Source: JANYCG01 sp031431035 (GTDB lineage: Bacteria > Pseudomonadota > Gammaproteobacteria > Burkholderiales > Burkholderiaceae_C). Taken from it: DNA of 64,000 nucleotides. How positions within the stretch are numbered: the stretch's first letter is position 1; every line of letters begins with the position of its first letter. A model generated the notes under the pieces. That model did not search any database. It worked only from the letters and a program-made list of their open reading frames with translations, and was not told where the DNA came from. Position numbers and translations under genes: made by a program. The stretch spans positions 10,052 to 74,051 of the forward strand of contig JANPCR010000182.1 in the NCBI GenBank assembly GCA_031431035.1, given 5' to 3'. Shown here piece by piece: positions 25,836 through 35,083 of this stretch.

Positions 25836-25955
25836 AAAAAAGAACCTGCAGGTTCTTTTTTCTCAAAAAGGCCCTGAAAATGCCATTTTATGAATGAAAT
25901 AGGCCTCTAGCTCTCGGAAAATATATATAGTTTGCTATTTATATTATAGCAATTA
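25836..25955 (+). repeat. Modular palindrome repeat, copy 3 (type P1)
   Basis: Palindrome AGAACCTGCAGGTTCT at 25841-25856 with A- and T-runs on each side, linker, core CTCTAGCTCTC at 25905-25915, then TTTGCTAT (25931-25938) and ATAGCAAT (25946-25953). It fills the gap between the thiolase and acyl-CoA dehydrogenase genes. Unlike most copies it is oriented opposite to both flanking genes, with P1 about 50 bp upstream of the dehydrogenase start. Confidence 0.9.
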
Positions 25956-26035
25956 AATTTCTGATGACCCGCTGCCTCAAGCGGATCTCCAGGCCCCGGG
26001 CCACTGCCTCGAGCGCCCGGCTATCTAAATCAGCC

Positions 26036-27211
26036 TCAAAGCACCTCAAAAATCCCCGCAGCGCCCATGCCGCCGCCAATGCACATGGTGACGCAGACGC
26101 GCTTTGCACCGCGGCGCTTGCCTTCAATCAGCGCATGGCCCGTCAAACGCTGACCGCTCACGCCGTAAGGGTGACCCACAGCAATCGCGCCGCCGTTCAC
26201 GTTCAGGCGTTCGCCCGGAATGCCCAGCTTGTCGCGGCAATAAATAACTTGCACGGCAAAGGCTTCGTTCAGCTCCCACAAGTCGATGTCTTGGACGGTC
26301 AGGCCCAGGCGCTTAAGCACCTTGGGAATGGCGTAAACCGGACCAATGCCCATTTCGTCAGGCTCGCAACCCGCCACGGCAAAGCCCAAAAAGCGGCCCA
26401 AAGGCGTCAAACCTTTGCGCTCTGCCACGGTTTCATTCATGATGACGCAAGCGCCGCCGCCGTCTGAAAACTGGCTGGCATTGCCCGCCGAGATCAAGCC
26501 ACCTGGCAGCGCGGAGCGCAGGCCGGCAATGCCCTCTTTGGTGGTGCCGTCGCGAATACCTTCGTCGTGCGACACAGTGACTTGCTTGGTCGTCAAGCCC
26601 ATCACTTTGTCGGCCACGCCCATGGTGACGGTGATTGGCGCAATTTCAGCGTCGTACAAACCTGCCGCCAAGGCCGCCACCGCCTTTTGCTGGCTCGAAG
26701 CGCCGTACTCGTCCATTGCCTCGCGGCCAATGTTGTAGCGCTTGGCCACGTTTTCAGCGGTTTGCAGCATGTTCCAGTAAATTTCTGGCTTGTTTTTAAC
26801 CAGCCAGGGGTCAGCCATCATGTGGGTGTTCATTTCCTGCTGCACGCAGGAGATACTCTCAACGCCGCCCGCTACAAAAATGTCGCCCTCGCCTGCAATC
26901 ACGCGCTGCGCTGCCATGGCGATGGTTTGCAGCCCAGAGGAGCAAAAGCGGTTGACCGTCATGCCCGATGTGGTGATGGGCAAGCCCGCACGCAGTGCGA
27001 CCTGGCGGGCGATGTTGGCACCTGTGGCACCCTCGGGGGTGGCGCAGCCCATGATGACGTCGTCAACCTCTGCGCCTTCAATGCCAGCACGCTTTACCGC
27101 GTGCTCGACCGCATGGCCACCCAAAGTTGCGCCATGGGTCATGTTAAAGCCGCCCTTCCAGCTTTTGGCAAGGGGGGTGCGTGCGGTGGAGACGATTACG
27201 GCGGATGTCAT
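26036..27211 (-). CDS. Acetyl-CoA C-acyltransferase (thiolase)
   Basis: A 391-residue thiolase that cleaves 3-ketoacyl-CoA, or condenses two acetyl-CoA. The first active-site Cys is in VNRFCSSGLQTIAMAAQR (near residue 90). His is in AIAVGHPYGVSGQRLTGHAL, and the second Cys in VCVTMCIGGGMGAAGIFEVL at the C-terminus. The ATG at 27211 follows AAAGGAAT. The open frame continues to 27289, but the added residues do not match the family. Placed between the M20 peptidase and acyl-CoA dehydrogenase genes, it most likely serves beta-oxidation. GHPYG in place of the common GHPxGxSG variants is a minor difference. Confidence 0.92.
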   Translation of the reverse strand: MTSAVIVSTARTPLAKSWKGGFNMTHGATLGGHAVEHAVKRAGIEGAEVDDVIMGCATPEGATGANIARQVALRAGLPITTSGMTVNRFCSSGLQTIAMAAQRVIAGEGDIFVAGGVESISCVQQEMNTHMMADPWLVKNKPEIYWNMLQTAENVAKRYNIGREAMDEYGASSQQKAVAALAAGLYDAEIAPITVTMGVADKVMGLTTKQVTVSHDEGIRDGTTKEGIAGLRSALPGGLISAGNASQFSDGGGACVIMNETVAERKGLTPLGRFLGFAVAGCEPDEMGIGPVYAIPKVLKRLGLTVQDIDLWELNEAFAVQVIYCRDKLGIPGERLNVNGGAIAVGHPYGVSGQRLTGHALIEGKRRGAKRVCVTMCIGGGMGAAGIFEVL

Positions 27212-27272
27212 GGTGATTCCTTTGCTTGAGGGTGAAGGGAGTGAATGGATTAAATAAACAGTGAAGCGCCGG

Positions 27273-28760
27273 TCAAAGTGTTTGAGCACCGACTGTAACT
27301 AAGCGATGGTAAAAACGCACCAGTTCAGCCAGGTTGGCTGTGGAAATGCGCTCATTCGTGCCGTGAAAACGCGGCAGGTCTTCTGCCTTGGCGCGAACCG
27401 GTGAAAAACGGTAAATATGGTCGCTTACCTCGGTGAAGTGGGTCGAATCTGTGCCTGCCACCACCAAACCGGGAACGACCAAGGTGCCCGGAAAAACTTC
27501 GCGAATGGTGCGATTGATCAATTGGTACGCGGCCGCGTCGGTCGGCGACACCTTGGACGCCTCGCGCCCATCAGGCAAAGCAAACAGCTCGAACCGGTCG
27601 TTGCCCAGAGTTTCGCTGACTTGCTGCTTCACCCGCGCCAACACCGCTTCTTGCGTGTCGCCTGGCAACAAACGGTAGTTGACGGTCGCCTCAGCGCGGC
27701 CCGGCATCACATTGTCCTTGTTGCCCGCATTGACGATAGTGAGCGCCGTGGTGGTGCGAATCAGGGCGTTGGTGCTGGCCGCCGCTTCAAGTTGCTTTTG
27801 CACCATTGGCGCAAACAACCACAAGTTGGACAACGCGACGCGCGACATGCCGCTAGTTTCAGGCGCCAGCGTTTCGAACATTTCCCGGGCTACACCGCGC
27901 AGGCCTGCGGGCAGTTGGTCATCGTCTATACGGCGCAAAGCGGCACTCATCATGGCAATGGCCCCCGTGCCTTTGGGTGGCGGCATGGACGAATGGCCCG
28001 GCGTGGCCGGAAGGCGCAAAACCACCGACAAAAAGCCTTTTTCAGCCAGGCCAATCATGGCCACGGGCGCTTTGACACCTGGCAAAATGCCTTCTGCAAT
28101 CAGCAAGCCTTCGTCAATCACAAAATCCAGCCGAACCTTGCGTTCTTTCAATAAGGCAGCAATGCGCACCGCGCCCCGGTGGCCACCGACCTCTTCGTCA
28201 GCTCCAAAAGCCAAGTAAACCGTGCGCTTGGGTTGGTAGCCGCTGGCCACCAGCATTTCAATCGCTTCCATCTGCGCGATCACGTTGACTTTGTCGTCCC
28301 AGGCACCGCGCCCCCAAACGTAACCGTCTTTGACCGTGCCTGAAAACGGCTCAACGGCCCAGTCTTTTTCAGTGCCCGCCGCAACGGGCACCACGTCTTG
28401 GTGCGCCATCAGCAGAATCGGCTTGGCCTTGTCGTCAGAGCCCTTCCAGGTGTACAAAAGGCTCAGGTCACCTACGACCTCGCGCGTGAGTGCGGTATGC
28501 GCCTTGGGGTAGCGGGTTTGCAAAAGCGCGTGAAACTGTGTGAACTGGTCGGCGTTGAGCGCCGGCTGTTTGTAGTCCGACACAGTGCGCAGGCGAACAG
28601 CCTCACCCAAGTGCGCCGCAGCGCCCGCCTCGTCTACCGCCAATTTGGCGATGGGCGCTGCGTCAATTTGGCGGGAACCCGACCTGAAAGTGTTGAACAC
28701 CACAACGGCCACCACGATCAGCAGCAAGAAAAGCAATCCCAGAGCAATTTTTTTTAACAT
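27273..28760 (-). CDS. M20 family metallopeptidase, membrane-anchored
   Basis: A 495-residue zinc peptidase of the M20 family, similar in layout to carboxypeptidase S-like and PM20D1-like proteins. An N-terminal membrane helix (residues about 4-24, LGLLFLLLIVVAVVVFNTF) suggests a periplasmic catalytic domain. Metal and catalytic motifs: LLMAHQDVVPVAAGTE (His and Asp), GRGAWDDKVNVIAQMEAIE (Asp), and AFGADEEVGGHRGA (catalytic Glu pair); the insert for dimerisation lies between about 230 and 345. The family cleaves dipeptides or N-acyl amino acids. Given the surrounding acyl-CoA genes and the FeeM-like synthase at 15 kb, an N-acyl amino acid substrate is an appealing but unproven idea. Confidence 0.88.
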   Translation of the reverse strand: MLKKIALGLLFLLLIVVAVVVFNTFRSGSRQIDAAPIAKLAVDEAGAAAHLGEAVRLRTVSDYKQPALNADQFTQFHALLQTRYPKAHTALTREVVGDLSLLYTWKGSDDKAKPILLMAHQDVVPVAAGTEKDWAVEPFSGTVKDGYVWGRGAWDDKVNVIAQMEAIEMLVASGYQPKRTVYLAFGADEEVGGHRGAVRIAALLKERKVRLDFVIDEGLLIAEGILPGVKAPVAMIGLAEKGFLSVVLRLPATPGHSSMPPPKGTGAIAMMSAALRRIDDDQLPAGLRGVAREMFETLAPETSGMSRVALSNLWLFAPMVQKQLEAAASTNALIRTTTALTIVNAGNKDNVMPGRAEATVNYRLLPGDTQEAVLARVKQQVSETLGNDRFELFALPDGREASKVSPTDAAAYQLINRTIREVFPGTLVVPGLVVAGTDSTHFTEVSDHIYRFSPVRAKAEDLPRFHGTNERISTANLAELVRFYHRLVTVGAQTL

Positions 28761-28871
28761 AAGCGTCCCTGTTATTGTTTTTCGCTTCGAGTGAGGCTGT
28801 GGCTGGGGCTGCGGATTGTTTTGAATCTCAGGGGTTGGCGGGTCGCGTGCGCAGAACCCGCCAATTCACGG

Positions 28872-30971
28872 TCAATTGAACGAGTTGCCCTCAGCCGCCA
28901 ATTTGGCCAACAGCGGCGCTGGCTCCCAAAACTTGGCGTCGTCCAGCGGGTTTTGCGCGAACTTCTTCATGCTTTGAACCACGTTGAACAGGCCCACCTG
29001 GTCGGCATAGTTCATGGGGCCGCCACGGTAAATGGGGAAGCCGTAGCCCATCAGGTAAACCATGTCGATGTCGCTGGCTTTGGACGCAATGCCCTCTTCC
29101 AAAATGCGGGCAGCTTCATTGACCAGGGAGTAAACCAGGCGTTGCACAATTTCTTCGTCAGACACTTTGCGCGGCGTGATGCCTTTGGATTTGCGATGTT
29201 CTTCAATCATCGCCACCACTTCGGCATTTGGAATGGCATCGCGCTTACCCGCCACATAGTCGTACCAGCCCATGCCTACTTTTTGCCCAAAACGCCCCAT
29301 TTCGCACAGCTTGTCAGCCGTTTTGCTGTAAATCATGTCAGGCTTTTCAAGCACGCGGCGCTTGCGAATGGCCCAGCCAATGTCGTTGCCCGCCAAGTCG
29401 CCCATGCGAAACGGGCCCATGGCAAAACCGAATTTCTCAATCGCCTTGTCCACCTGCGCCGGGGTGCAGCCTTCGTCCAGCAAAAAGCCGCCCTGGCGGC
29501 CATATTGCTCAACCATTCGGTTGCCAATGAAGCCATCGCACACGCCAGACACGACCGCTGTTTTCTTGATTTTTTTGGCCAGCGCCATGACCGTGGCCAG
29601 CACGTCTTTGCCAGTTTTGGCACCGCGCACCACTTCGAGCAGCTTCATGACATTCGCAGGGCTGAAAAAGTGCAGGCCAACAACGTCTTGCGGGCGTTGG
29701 GTGAACGAGGCAATCGTGTTCACGTCCAACGTCGAGGTGTTGGACGCCAAAATTGAACCTGGTTTCATCACCCGATCAAGTTCTTTGAACACCTTCTCTT
29801 TGACGCCCATTTCTTCAAACACCGCCTCAATCACCAAGTCGGCGTCTTTCAGGTCGTCGTAGCTCAAGGTGGTGGAGAGCAAACTCATGCGCTGGTCGTA
29901 CTTGTCCTGCTTAAGTTTGCCTTTTTTGACCTGAGACTCGTAATTTTTGCGAATGATGGCAAGGCCCTTGTCCAGCGCCTCTTGCTTCATTTCCAAAATT
30001 TTGACGGGGATGCCCGCATTCAAAAAATTCATGGAGATGCCACCGCCCATGGTGCCTGCACCAATGACGGCGACCGAGTTCACCGCGCGTTGGGGCGTGT
30101 CGGCTGGCACATCAGGAATCTTGGAAGCCGCACGGTCGGCAATGAAAATATGGCGCAGCGCTTTGGACTCAGAGGTTTGCATGAGCGCAATGAAAATGTC
30201 CCGTTCGGTGGCCATTCCCACGTCAAATTTTTGCTTTGTCGCCGCTTCAACGGCGTCCACACACTTGACCGGCGCCGGGTAGTCTTTGGACATGCCTTTG
30301 ACCATGTTGCGGGCAAACTGAAAGTAAGCGTCCCCTAGCGGGTGCTTGCAAGGCAAATTGCGAACCAAGGGTAAGGGCCGCGCGTCTGCCACCGAACTTG
30401 CAAAAGCCAAAGCTTCTGCAGCCAATGACTCAGGCGACGCTGCCATTTTGTCAAACAGCTTTTGACCTGGCAGCATGGCCAGCATTTCGCTTTTAACCGG
30501 GTCACCGCTGACCATCATGTTCATCGCCACTTCAGACCCCAACACGCGTGGCAGGCGCTGCGTACCGCCCGCACCGGGAATGAGGCCCAGCTTGACTTCA
30601 GGCAAGGCCACGCTGCAGCCGGGGGCGGCGATGCGGTAATGGCAACCCAGGGCGAGTTCTAGCCCACCACCCATGGCGACGGTGTGCACCGCAGCGACCA
30701 CGGGTTTGCCCGAATTTTCGACCGCCAAAATGACGCTGAGCAAATTAGGTTCTTGCAAGGCTTTGGATGAACCAAATTCTTTGATGTCCGCCCCGCCTGA
30801 AAACGCCTTGCCAGCGCCCGTCAAAACAATCGCCTTGACGGCGGCGTCGGCATTAGCTTTGGCCAAACCATCGGTGATGCCCACCCGGGTGGCGTAACCC
30901 AAGCCGTTGACCGGCGGATTGTTCAGGGTGATCACGGCAATGTCGCCATGCACTTTGTAGTCAGCGGTCAT
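28872..30971 (-). CDS. Bifunctional enoyl-CoA hydratase/3-hydroxyacyl-CoA dehydrogenase (FadB/FadJ type)
   Basis: A 699-residue multifunctional beta-oxidation enzyme. The N-terminal crotonase domain (residues about 5-185) has AFSGGADIKEFGSSK and AMGGGLELALGCHYRIA, with ALPEVKLGLIPGAGGTQRLP holding a catalytic Glu. The NAD-binding 3-hydroxyacyl-CoA dehydrogenase domain (about 295-475) has VIGAGTMGGGISMNFLNAG, then SNTSTLDVNTIAS and GLHFFSPANVMKLLEVVRG with the catalytic His. C-terminal domains follow to 699. Together these convert trans-2-enoyl-CoA to 3-ketoacyl-CoA. ATG 30971. A partial palindrome around ACGATCGT lies at 30999-31012, 28 bp upstream, and may be an operator. I do not choose between fadB and fadJ. 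Confidence 0.92.
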   Translation of the reverse strand: MTADYKVHGDIAVITLNNPPVNGLGYATRVGITDGLAKANADAAVKAIVLTGAGKAFSGGADIKEFGSSKALQEPNLLSVILAVENSGKPVVAAVHTVAMGGGLELALGCHYRIAAPGCSVALPEVKLGLIPGAGGTQRLPRVLGSEVAMNMMVSGDPVKSEMLAMLPGQKLFDKMAASPESLAAEALAFASSVADARPLPLVRNLPCKHPLGDAYFQFARNMVKGMSKDYPAPVKCVDAVEAATKQKFDVGMATERDIFIALMQTSESKALRHIFIADRAASKIPDVPADTPQRAVNSVAVIGAGTMGGGISMNFLNAGIPVKILEMKQEALDKGLAIIRKNYESQVKKGKLKQDKYDQRMSLLSTTLSYDDLKDADLVIEAVFEEMGVKEKVFKELDRVMKPGSILASNTSTLDVNTIASFTQRPQDVVGLHFFSPANVMKLLEVVRGAKTGKDVLATVMALAKKIKKTAVVSGVCDGFIGNRMVEQYGRQGGFLLDEGCTPAQVDKAIEKFGFAMGPFRMGDLAGNDIGWAIRKRRVLEKPDMIYSKTADKLCEMGRFGQKVGMGWYDYVAGKRDAIPNAEVVAMIEEHRKSKGITPRKVSDEEIVQRLVYSLVNEAARILEEGIASKASDIDMVYLMGYGFPIYRGGPMNYADQVGLFNVVQSMKKFAQNPLDDAKFWEPAPLLAKLAAEGNSFN

Positions 30972-30998
30972 GTGGGTAGTCCTTCAGAAGTTGAAAAT

Positions 30999-31012
30999 AG
31001 AACGATCGTGCG
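30999..31012. promoter_or_regulatory. Candidate operator upstream of the FadB/FadJ-like gene
   Basis: AGAACGATCGTGCG, with a perfect 8-bp centre ACGATCGT and imperfect arms, lies 28 bp before the start of the beta-oxidation gene. Its size and position suit a TetR-family repressor of fatty-acid genes. No second copy was found in the window, so this is weak evidence. Confidence 0.35.
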
Positions 31013-31098
31013 TTTTTCGGATTGTAAAAGCTTACTGGCGGAGGAAGGTCTGAAAACGCGGCAGAAAAGCCCTAGTTTGTCGCAGCAGGGACAGCGCG

Positions 31099-31794
31099 TC
31101 AAACTTCCAGCCATTCCTTGCGGATATCGGCGTCATTGCGCAGCGATTCAGGCGTTCCGTCAAACACTATGCTGCCGTGCCCCATCACCAGCGCGCGGTC
31201 TGAAATCGCCATGGCAATCGTCAGTTTTTGCTCGATCAGCAAAACCGAAATGCCACGTTTTTTAAGTTCCTTGAGGTAAAGCGCCACCAACTCCACAATT
31301 TTGGGCGCCAAACCTTCGGTCGGTTCATCAATGATGATGAGATCCGGGTCGCCCATGAGCGTGCGGCAGAGCGTGAGCATTTGCTGCTCGCCACCCGACA
31401 TCACGCCCGCTTCGGTGTGCTGTCGTTCTTTCAGGCGCGGAAACAGCTCGTACATGTCGTTCAAAGACCAGCGCCCGGTTTTACGCGCGTTTTTCTGACC
31501 CAAGTACAAGTTTTGCTCGACCGTCAGCGTCGGGAAAATATCGCGGCTTTCGGGCACATAGCCGATGCCCAAATGCGCCACTTCAAACGTACGCTTGCCC
31601 AAAATCTGCTGCCCTTTCCAAAGCAGCGAACCTTGCGCATCAACCAGGCCCATGATGGCTTTGGCGGTGGTTGAGCGGCCCGAGCCGTTGCGCCCCAGCA
31701 GAGCCACAATTTCTCCCTGGTTGACTTCAAATTGAACGCCATGCAGGACGTGACTTTTGCCGTAAAAGGCGTGGAGATTGTCGATTTTTAGCAT
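31099..31794 (-). CDS. livF: Liv-type ABC transporter ATPase LivF
   Basis: A 231-residue ATP-binding subunit of a branched-chain amino acid-type (HAAT) importer. ABC signature MSGGEQQMLTLCRTLMGD, Walker B DLIIIDEPTEGLAP, and H-loop region all present. The Walker A is GRNGSGRSTTAKAIMG: the usual invariant Lys is an Arg (near residue 43). I have the impression that this Lys-to-Arg change recurs in betaproteobacterial LivF, but could not check. ATG 31794 (MLKIDNLHAFYGK). It is separated from livG by 88 bp holding a GC-rich repeat, unlike the tight spacing of the other Liv genes. Confidence 0.9.
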   Translation of the reverse strand: MLKIDNLHAFYGKSHVLHGVQFEVNQGEIVALLGRNGSGRSTTAKAIMGLVDAQGSLLWKGQQILGKRTFEVAHLGIGYVPESRDIFPTLTVEQNLYLGQKNARKTGRWSLNDMYELFPRLKERQHTEAGVMSGGEQQMLTLCRTLMGDPDLIIIDEPTEGLAPKIVELVALYLKELKKRGISVLLIEQKLTIAMAISDRALVMGHGSIVFDGTPESLRNDADIRKEWLEV

Positions 31795-31805
31795 AGTCGG
31801 ACTCC

Positions 31806-31873
31806 GCAGGGCCGCCCCAAGGGGGACAGGGCCCCCGTGGGGGGCAGAGAGGACACAAAGTGCCGAACGTGGG
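31806..31873 (-). repeat. GC-rich intergenic repeat with hairpins, between livG and livF
   Basis: Read on the minus strand after the livG stop: CCCACGTTCGGCACTTTG, TGTCC, then a hairpin GCCCCCCACGGGGGCC and a second GC-rich hairpin. It matches the repeats at 22827-22853 and 41834-41887. There is no T-tract, so it may attenuate or separate livG and livF expression rather than terminate fully. Confidence 0.68.
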
Positions 31874-31882
31874 AGTGGTTCA

Positions 31883-32653
31883 TCAATGTCCCCCTGCTTG
31901 CGCGTCTGCAACCGAGGAACCCAGGTAAGCTTCTTGCACCCGCTGATTGGCCCGGACCGCGTCAGGCACGTCGTAGGCCAAAACCTCGCCGTAAACCACC
32001 ACTGCAATTTTGTCGGCCAAGCCAAACACCACGCCCATGTCGTGCTCCACGGTGAGCAAGGTTTTGCCGACCGTCACGTCCTTGATGAGCTGAATGAAGC
32101 GACCGGTTTCTGACTTGCTCATGCCAGCCGTGGGTTCGTCCAGCAAAATCACATTGGCGCCACCAGCAATGGTGATGCCGATCTCCAAGGCGCGCTGTTC
32201 GGCGTAGGTTAAATTCATGGCCAGCACATCGCACTTTTTATCGAGGGCCACCATGGCCATCAGTTCTTCGGCACGCTGGTTGGCGTCGTCCAAGTCGGCC
32301 AGAAATTTGAAAAATGTGTACTTGTAGCCCAGGCTCCACAGCACGCCACAACGCAGATTTTCAAAAACGCTGAGTTTGGGGAAGATGTTGGTGATCTGGA
32401 AACTGCGACTCAAGCCCAGGCGGTTGATTTCAAACGGCCGTTTGCCGTTCAAACGCTGGCCATTCAGCAGCACGTCACCGCTGGTGGGCTCGAACCTGCC
32501 ACTGATCAAATTGAACAAAGTCGATTTGCCAGCCCCGTTGGGCCCAATGATGCCGACACGTTCCCCAGCGGGAATCGCCAGATTGATGCCCCGGATAATT
32601 TCTGTCTTGCCAAAGCTTTTGCGCAAGTCTTTCAGTTCTAACGCAAATGTCAC
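31883..32653 (-). CDS. livG: Liv-type ABC transporter ATPase LivG
   Basis: A 256-residue ATPase partner of LivF. Walker A is normal (GIIGPNGAGKSTLFNLISG, residues about 38-56). LTYAEQRALEIGITIAGGAN stands at the signature position: the canonical LSGGQ is replaced by LTYAEQR, as is usual in LivG. VILLDEPTAGMS is Walker B with its Glu. The GTG at 32653 overlaps the livM stop (GTGA), which decides the start over the longer frame to 32731. Energises import together with LivF at the cytoplasmic face. Confidence 0.93.
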   Translation of the reverse strand: MTFALELKDLRKSFGKTEIIRGINLAIPAGERVGIIGPNGAGKSTLFNLISGRFEPTSGDVLLNGQRLNGKRPFEINRLGLSRSFQITNIFPKLSVFENLRCGVLWSLGYKYTFFKFLADLDDANQRAEELMAMVALDKKCDVLAMNLTYAEQRALEIGITIAGGANVILLDEPTAGMSKSETGRFIQLIKDVTVGKTLLTVEHDMGVVFGLADKIAVVVYGEVLAYDVPDAVRANQRVQEAYLGSSVADAQAGGH

Positions 32654-33939
32654 AGCGCTTCCCTCTGTTTGATTTCTTTTTCGATGCTTTCCTGAATTTG
32701 GCCCCACTTGGCGGCGAACTTGCGGCGGCAAATTTCAAACAGCCCTAAGCCAACCAGCATCAGCAAGGCTGAACCCAGCCAACTGCCCACGCCTTTTGCA
32801 TTCAGCGGGGCACCCATGAATTGAAGTTCTGGCCCCAAAGCGGCATTCAATTGCAGGTGGTAGGTCATCTCAATCATGGCGGCAGCACCGGCCAGCACCA
32901 CAAAGGCAGTGACGGTGAGCGCCAGGTAATTGCCCCAAAGCTTCCGCAAATGACCAAACATGGCCACCCGAAGGTTCATCATGATCAGTGAGGCCACACC
33001 GCCAGGAGCAAACATCACCATGAAAAGAAAAATCAAACCCAGGTACAACAGCCAGGCCTTGGTGAACTCTGACAACAACACAAAGGCCAGCACCATCAAC
33101 ACAGCACCAATGATGGGGCCGAAGAAGAACGTTGCACCGCCCAAAAAGGTGAACAACAAGTAGGCCCCAGAGCGGTAGCCACTGACCACCTCGGAGGTGA
33201 CGATTTCAAAGTTCAAAGCTGCCAAGCCGCCCGAAATGCCTGCGAAAAAGGCAGCGACGATGAACGCGATGTAGCGCACCTTTTGCGTGTCGTAGCCGAC
33301 AAATTCAACCCGCTCCGGGTTGTCGCGCACGGCGTTGAGCATGCGCCCCAAAGGTGTGCGGGTGAAGGCGAACATCAAGCCAGTGCACACGAAGGTGTAG
33401 AGCGCAATTAGGTAGTACAGCTCAATTTGGGGGCCGTAGGTGATGCCAAAAGCCTTGGCACCCGCCACACGGTTGCCTGAAACGCCCCCTTCACCGCCAA
33501 AAAACTCGGGGAACATCAAGGACATGGCCCACACCAGTTCGCCTATGCCCATGGTGATCATGGCAAACGGGGTTGCAGCTTTTTTGGTGGTGACCCAACC
33601 CAATACGATGGCAACCAGCATGCTAGCCAACCCGCCCACGATGGGAATCAGGCTCACAGGCAAAGGGAAGCCGCCCGTCACCTGATTCAGCGTATGAATC
33701 GCCAAAAAGGAGCCCATGCCCGAATAGACCGCATGGCCAAAACTCAACATGCCGCCTTGGCCGAGCAAAATGTTGTAGCTCAGGCAGACAATGATGGCAA
33801 TGCCCATTTGGCTGAGCATGGTGTGGCTCAGGCTGCTGGTGAACACCATGGGCACCACCAGCAGCAGCAAGGCAAAGCCTGCCCAAATGAAGAAGCGGCT
33901 GGAGTTGAAGGCTTTGGCCTGCACAATTTGAGAAGTCAT
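32650..33939 (-). CDS. livM: Liv-type ABC transporter permease LivM
   Basis: A 429-residue inner-membrane permease. About ten hydrophobic helices; family blocks include IVCLSYNILLGQGGMLSFGH (residues about 50-69), VYSGMGSFLAIHTLN, ALRDNPERVEFVGY-like AVRDNPERVEFVGYDTQKVR, and FLGGATFFFGPIIGAVLMV. It is longer than E. coli-like or typical LivM (about 330-420) because of an extra C-terminal portion of two helices (about 340-410). Starts 3 bp after the livH stop and overlaps livG, giving a tight livH-livM-livG unit. Confidence 0.93.
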   Translation of the reverse strand: MTSQIVQAKAFNSSRFFIWAGFALLLLVVPMVFTSSLSHTMLSQMGIAIIVCLSYNILLGQGGMLSFGHAVYSGMGSFLAIHTLNQVTGGFPLPVSLIPIVGGLASMLVAIVLGWVTTKKAATPFAMITMGIGELVWAMSLMFPEFFGGEGGVSGNRVAGAKAFGITYGPQIELYYLIALYTFVCTGLMFAFTRTPLGRMLNAVRDNPERVEFVGYDTQKVRYIAFIVAAFFAGISGGLAALNFEIVTSEVVSGYRSGAYLLFTFLGGATFFFGPIIGAVLMVLAFVLLSEFTKAWLLYLGLIFLFMVMFAPGGVASLIMMNLRVAMFGHLRKLWGNYLALTVTAFVVLAGAAAMIEMTYHLQLNAALGPELQFMGAPLNAKGVGSWLGSALLMLVGLGLFEICRRKFAAKWGQIQESIEKEIKQREAL

Positions 33940-33942
33940 GCC

Positions 33943-34890
33943 TCAGCCCTCCCGCTTTCCGAGCAAGCCTTTGGGTCTGAAAATTAAAATCAGAACCAAC
34001 AGCAGATAGGGCAAGATGGGTGCGACTTGGCTGATTTTGAGTTTCCACAATGCGTAGCCAAATGTCGATGGAGACAGCATGATTCCCACGGTTTGCAGCG
34101 CGGACTGGACGGAAGCGTCAATCGCAACCGCAAAGGTCTGCAAAATGCCGATCAGCAGCGATGCCAAAAATGCCCCCGCCAGCGAGCCCATACCACCCAC
34201 TACAACCACCACAAAAATAACGCCACCGACCGAGAATGCCATACTGGGTTCGGTCACGTAGGCATTGCCACCAATCACCCCGGCCAAACCCGCCAGAGCG
34301 CAGCCGCCGCCAAACACCATCATGAACACACGCGGCACGTTGTGGCCTAGCGCTTCAACCGTTTCAGGGTGCGTCAGGGCGGCCTGAATGACCAGCCCAA
34401 TGCGGGTGCGGGTGAGCAAAAGCCAAATCGCCAACAGCATCAGCAGTGCGACCAACATCATGAAGGCGCGGTAGATGGGAAACTGGGTGCCGAACAAAGT
34501 GAATAAGGGGCCGTCCAGCGCCACAGGAACACGGTAATCGACCGAACTGCGGCCCCAAACCAGTTGTACCAATTCCAAAATGATGTAGCTCAAGCCAAAG
34601 GTAATCAGCAATTCGGGTACATGGCCAAACTTGTGCACGCGGCGCAGGCAATAGCGTTCAAACAAGGCCCCCAAAACGCCCACCAAAAGCGGCGCTATCA
34701 AAAGGGCCGGCCAAAAGCCGACCACTGACGTGATGGTGTACGCAAAATAGGCTCCCACCATGTAAAAGGAGGCGTGCGCGAAATTCAGTACGCCCATCAT
34801 GCTGAAAATCAGCGTGAGCCCCGAGCTAAGCATGAACAGCAACAGCCCATAGCTGATGCCGTTCAAAAGTGAGATGGTGTAGAACTCCAT
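33943..34890 (-). CDS. livH: Liv-type ABC transporter permease LivH
   Basis: A 315-residue inner-membrane permease. It starts MEFYTISLLNGISYGLLLFM, and contains GVLNFAHASFYMVGAYFAY (residues about 36-54), the EAA-like loop ALTHPETVEALGHNVPRVFM, and GGMGSLAGAFLASLLIGILQ. About eight membrane helices. The ATG at 34890 matches the family start; the frame runs open to 34986, where the additional residues are not homologous. Lies 100-200 bp downstream of the binding-protein gene, on the same strand. Confidence 0.92.
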   Translation of the reverse strand: MEFYTISLLNGISYGLLLFMLSSGLTLIFSMMGVLNFAHASFYMVGAYFAYTITSVVGFWPALLIAPLLVGVLGALFERYCLRRVHKFGHVPELLITFGLSYIILELVQLVWGRSSVDYRVPVALDGPLFTLFGTQFPIYRAFMMLVALLMLLAIWLLLTRTRIGLVIQAALTHPETVEALGHNVPRVFMMVFGGGCALAGLAGVIGGNAYVTEPSMAFSVGGVIFVVVVVGGMGSLAGAFLASLLIGILQTFAVAIDASVQSALQTVGIMLSPSTFGYALWKLKISQVAPILPYLLLVLILIFRPKGLLGKREG

Positions 34891-35083
34891 GGCGTCCCCG
34901 TGGCTTGGTGATTCAATGTTGAATTGGCCATGCTGGAATTGACCATGCCTAGGCGACAACCGCAAAAACCGCAGACAGGGGAACAAACTTTTGGTTTGAA
35001 CCCCGTCTGGTGTTGGCTTGACTCAGTCCGTGAGCGCGAATATAACGCGATTAGAACGTGAATACTGCGTGATTAGGGAGTGA

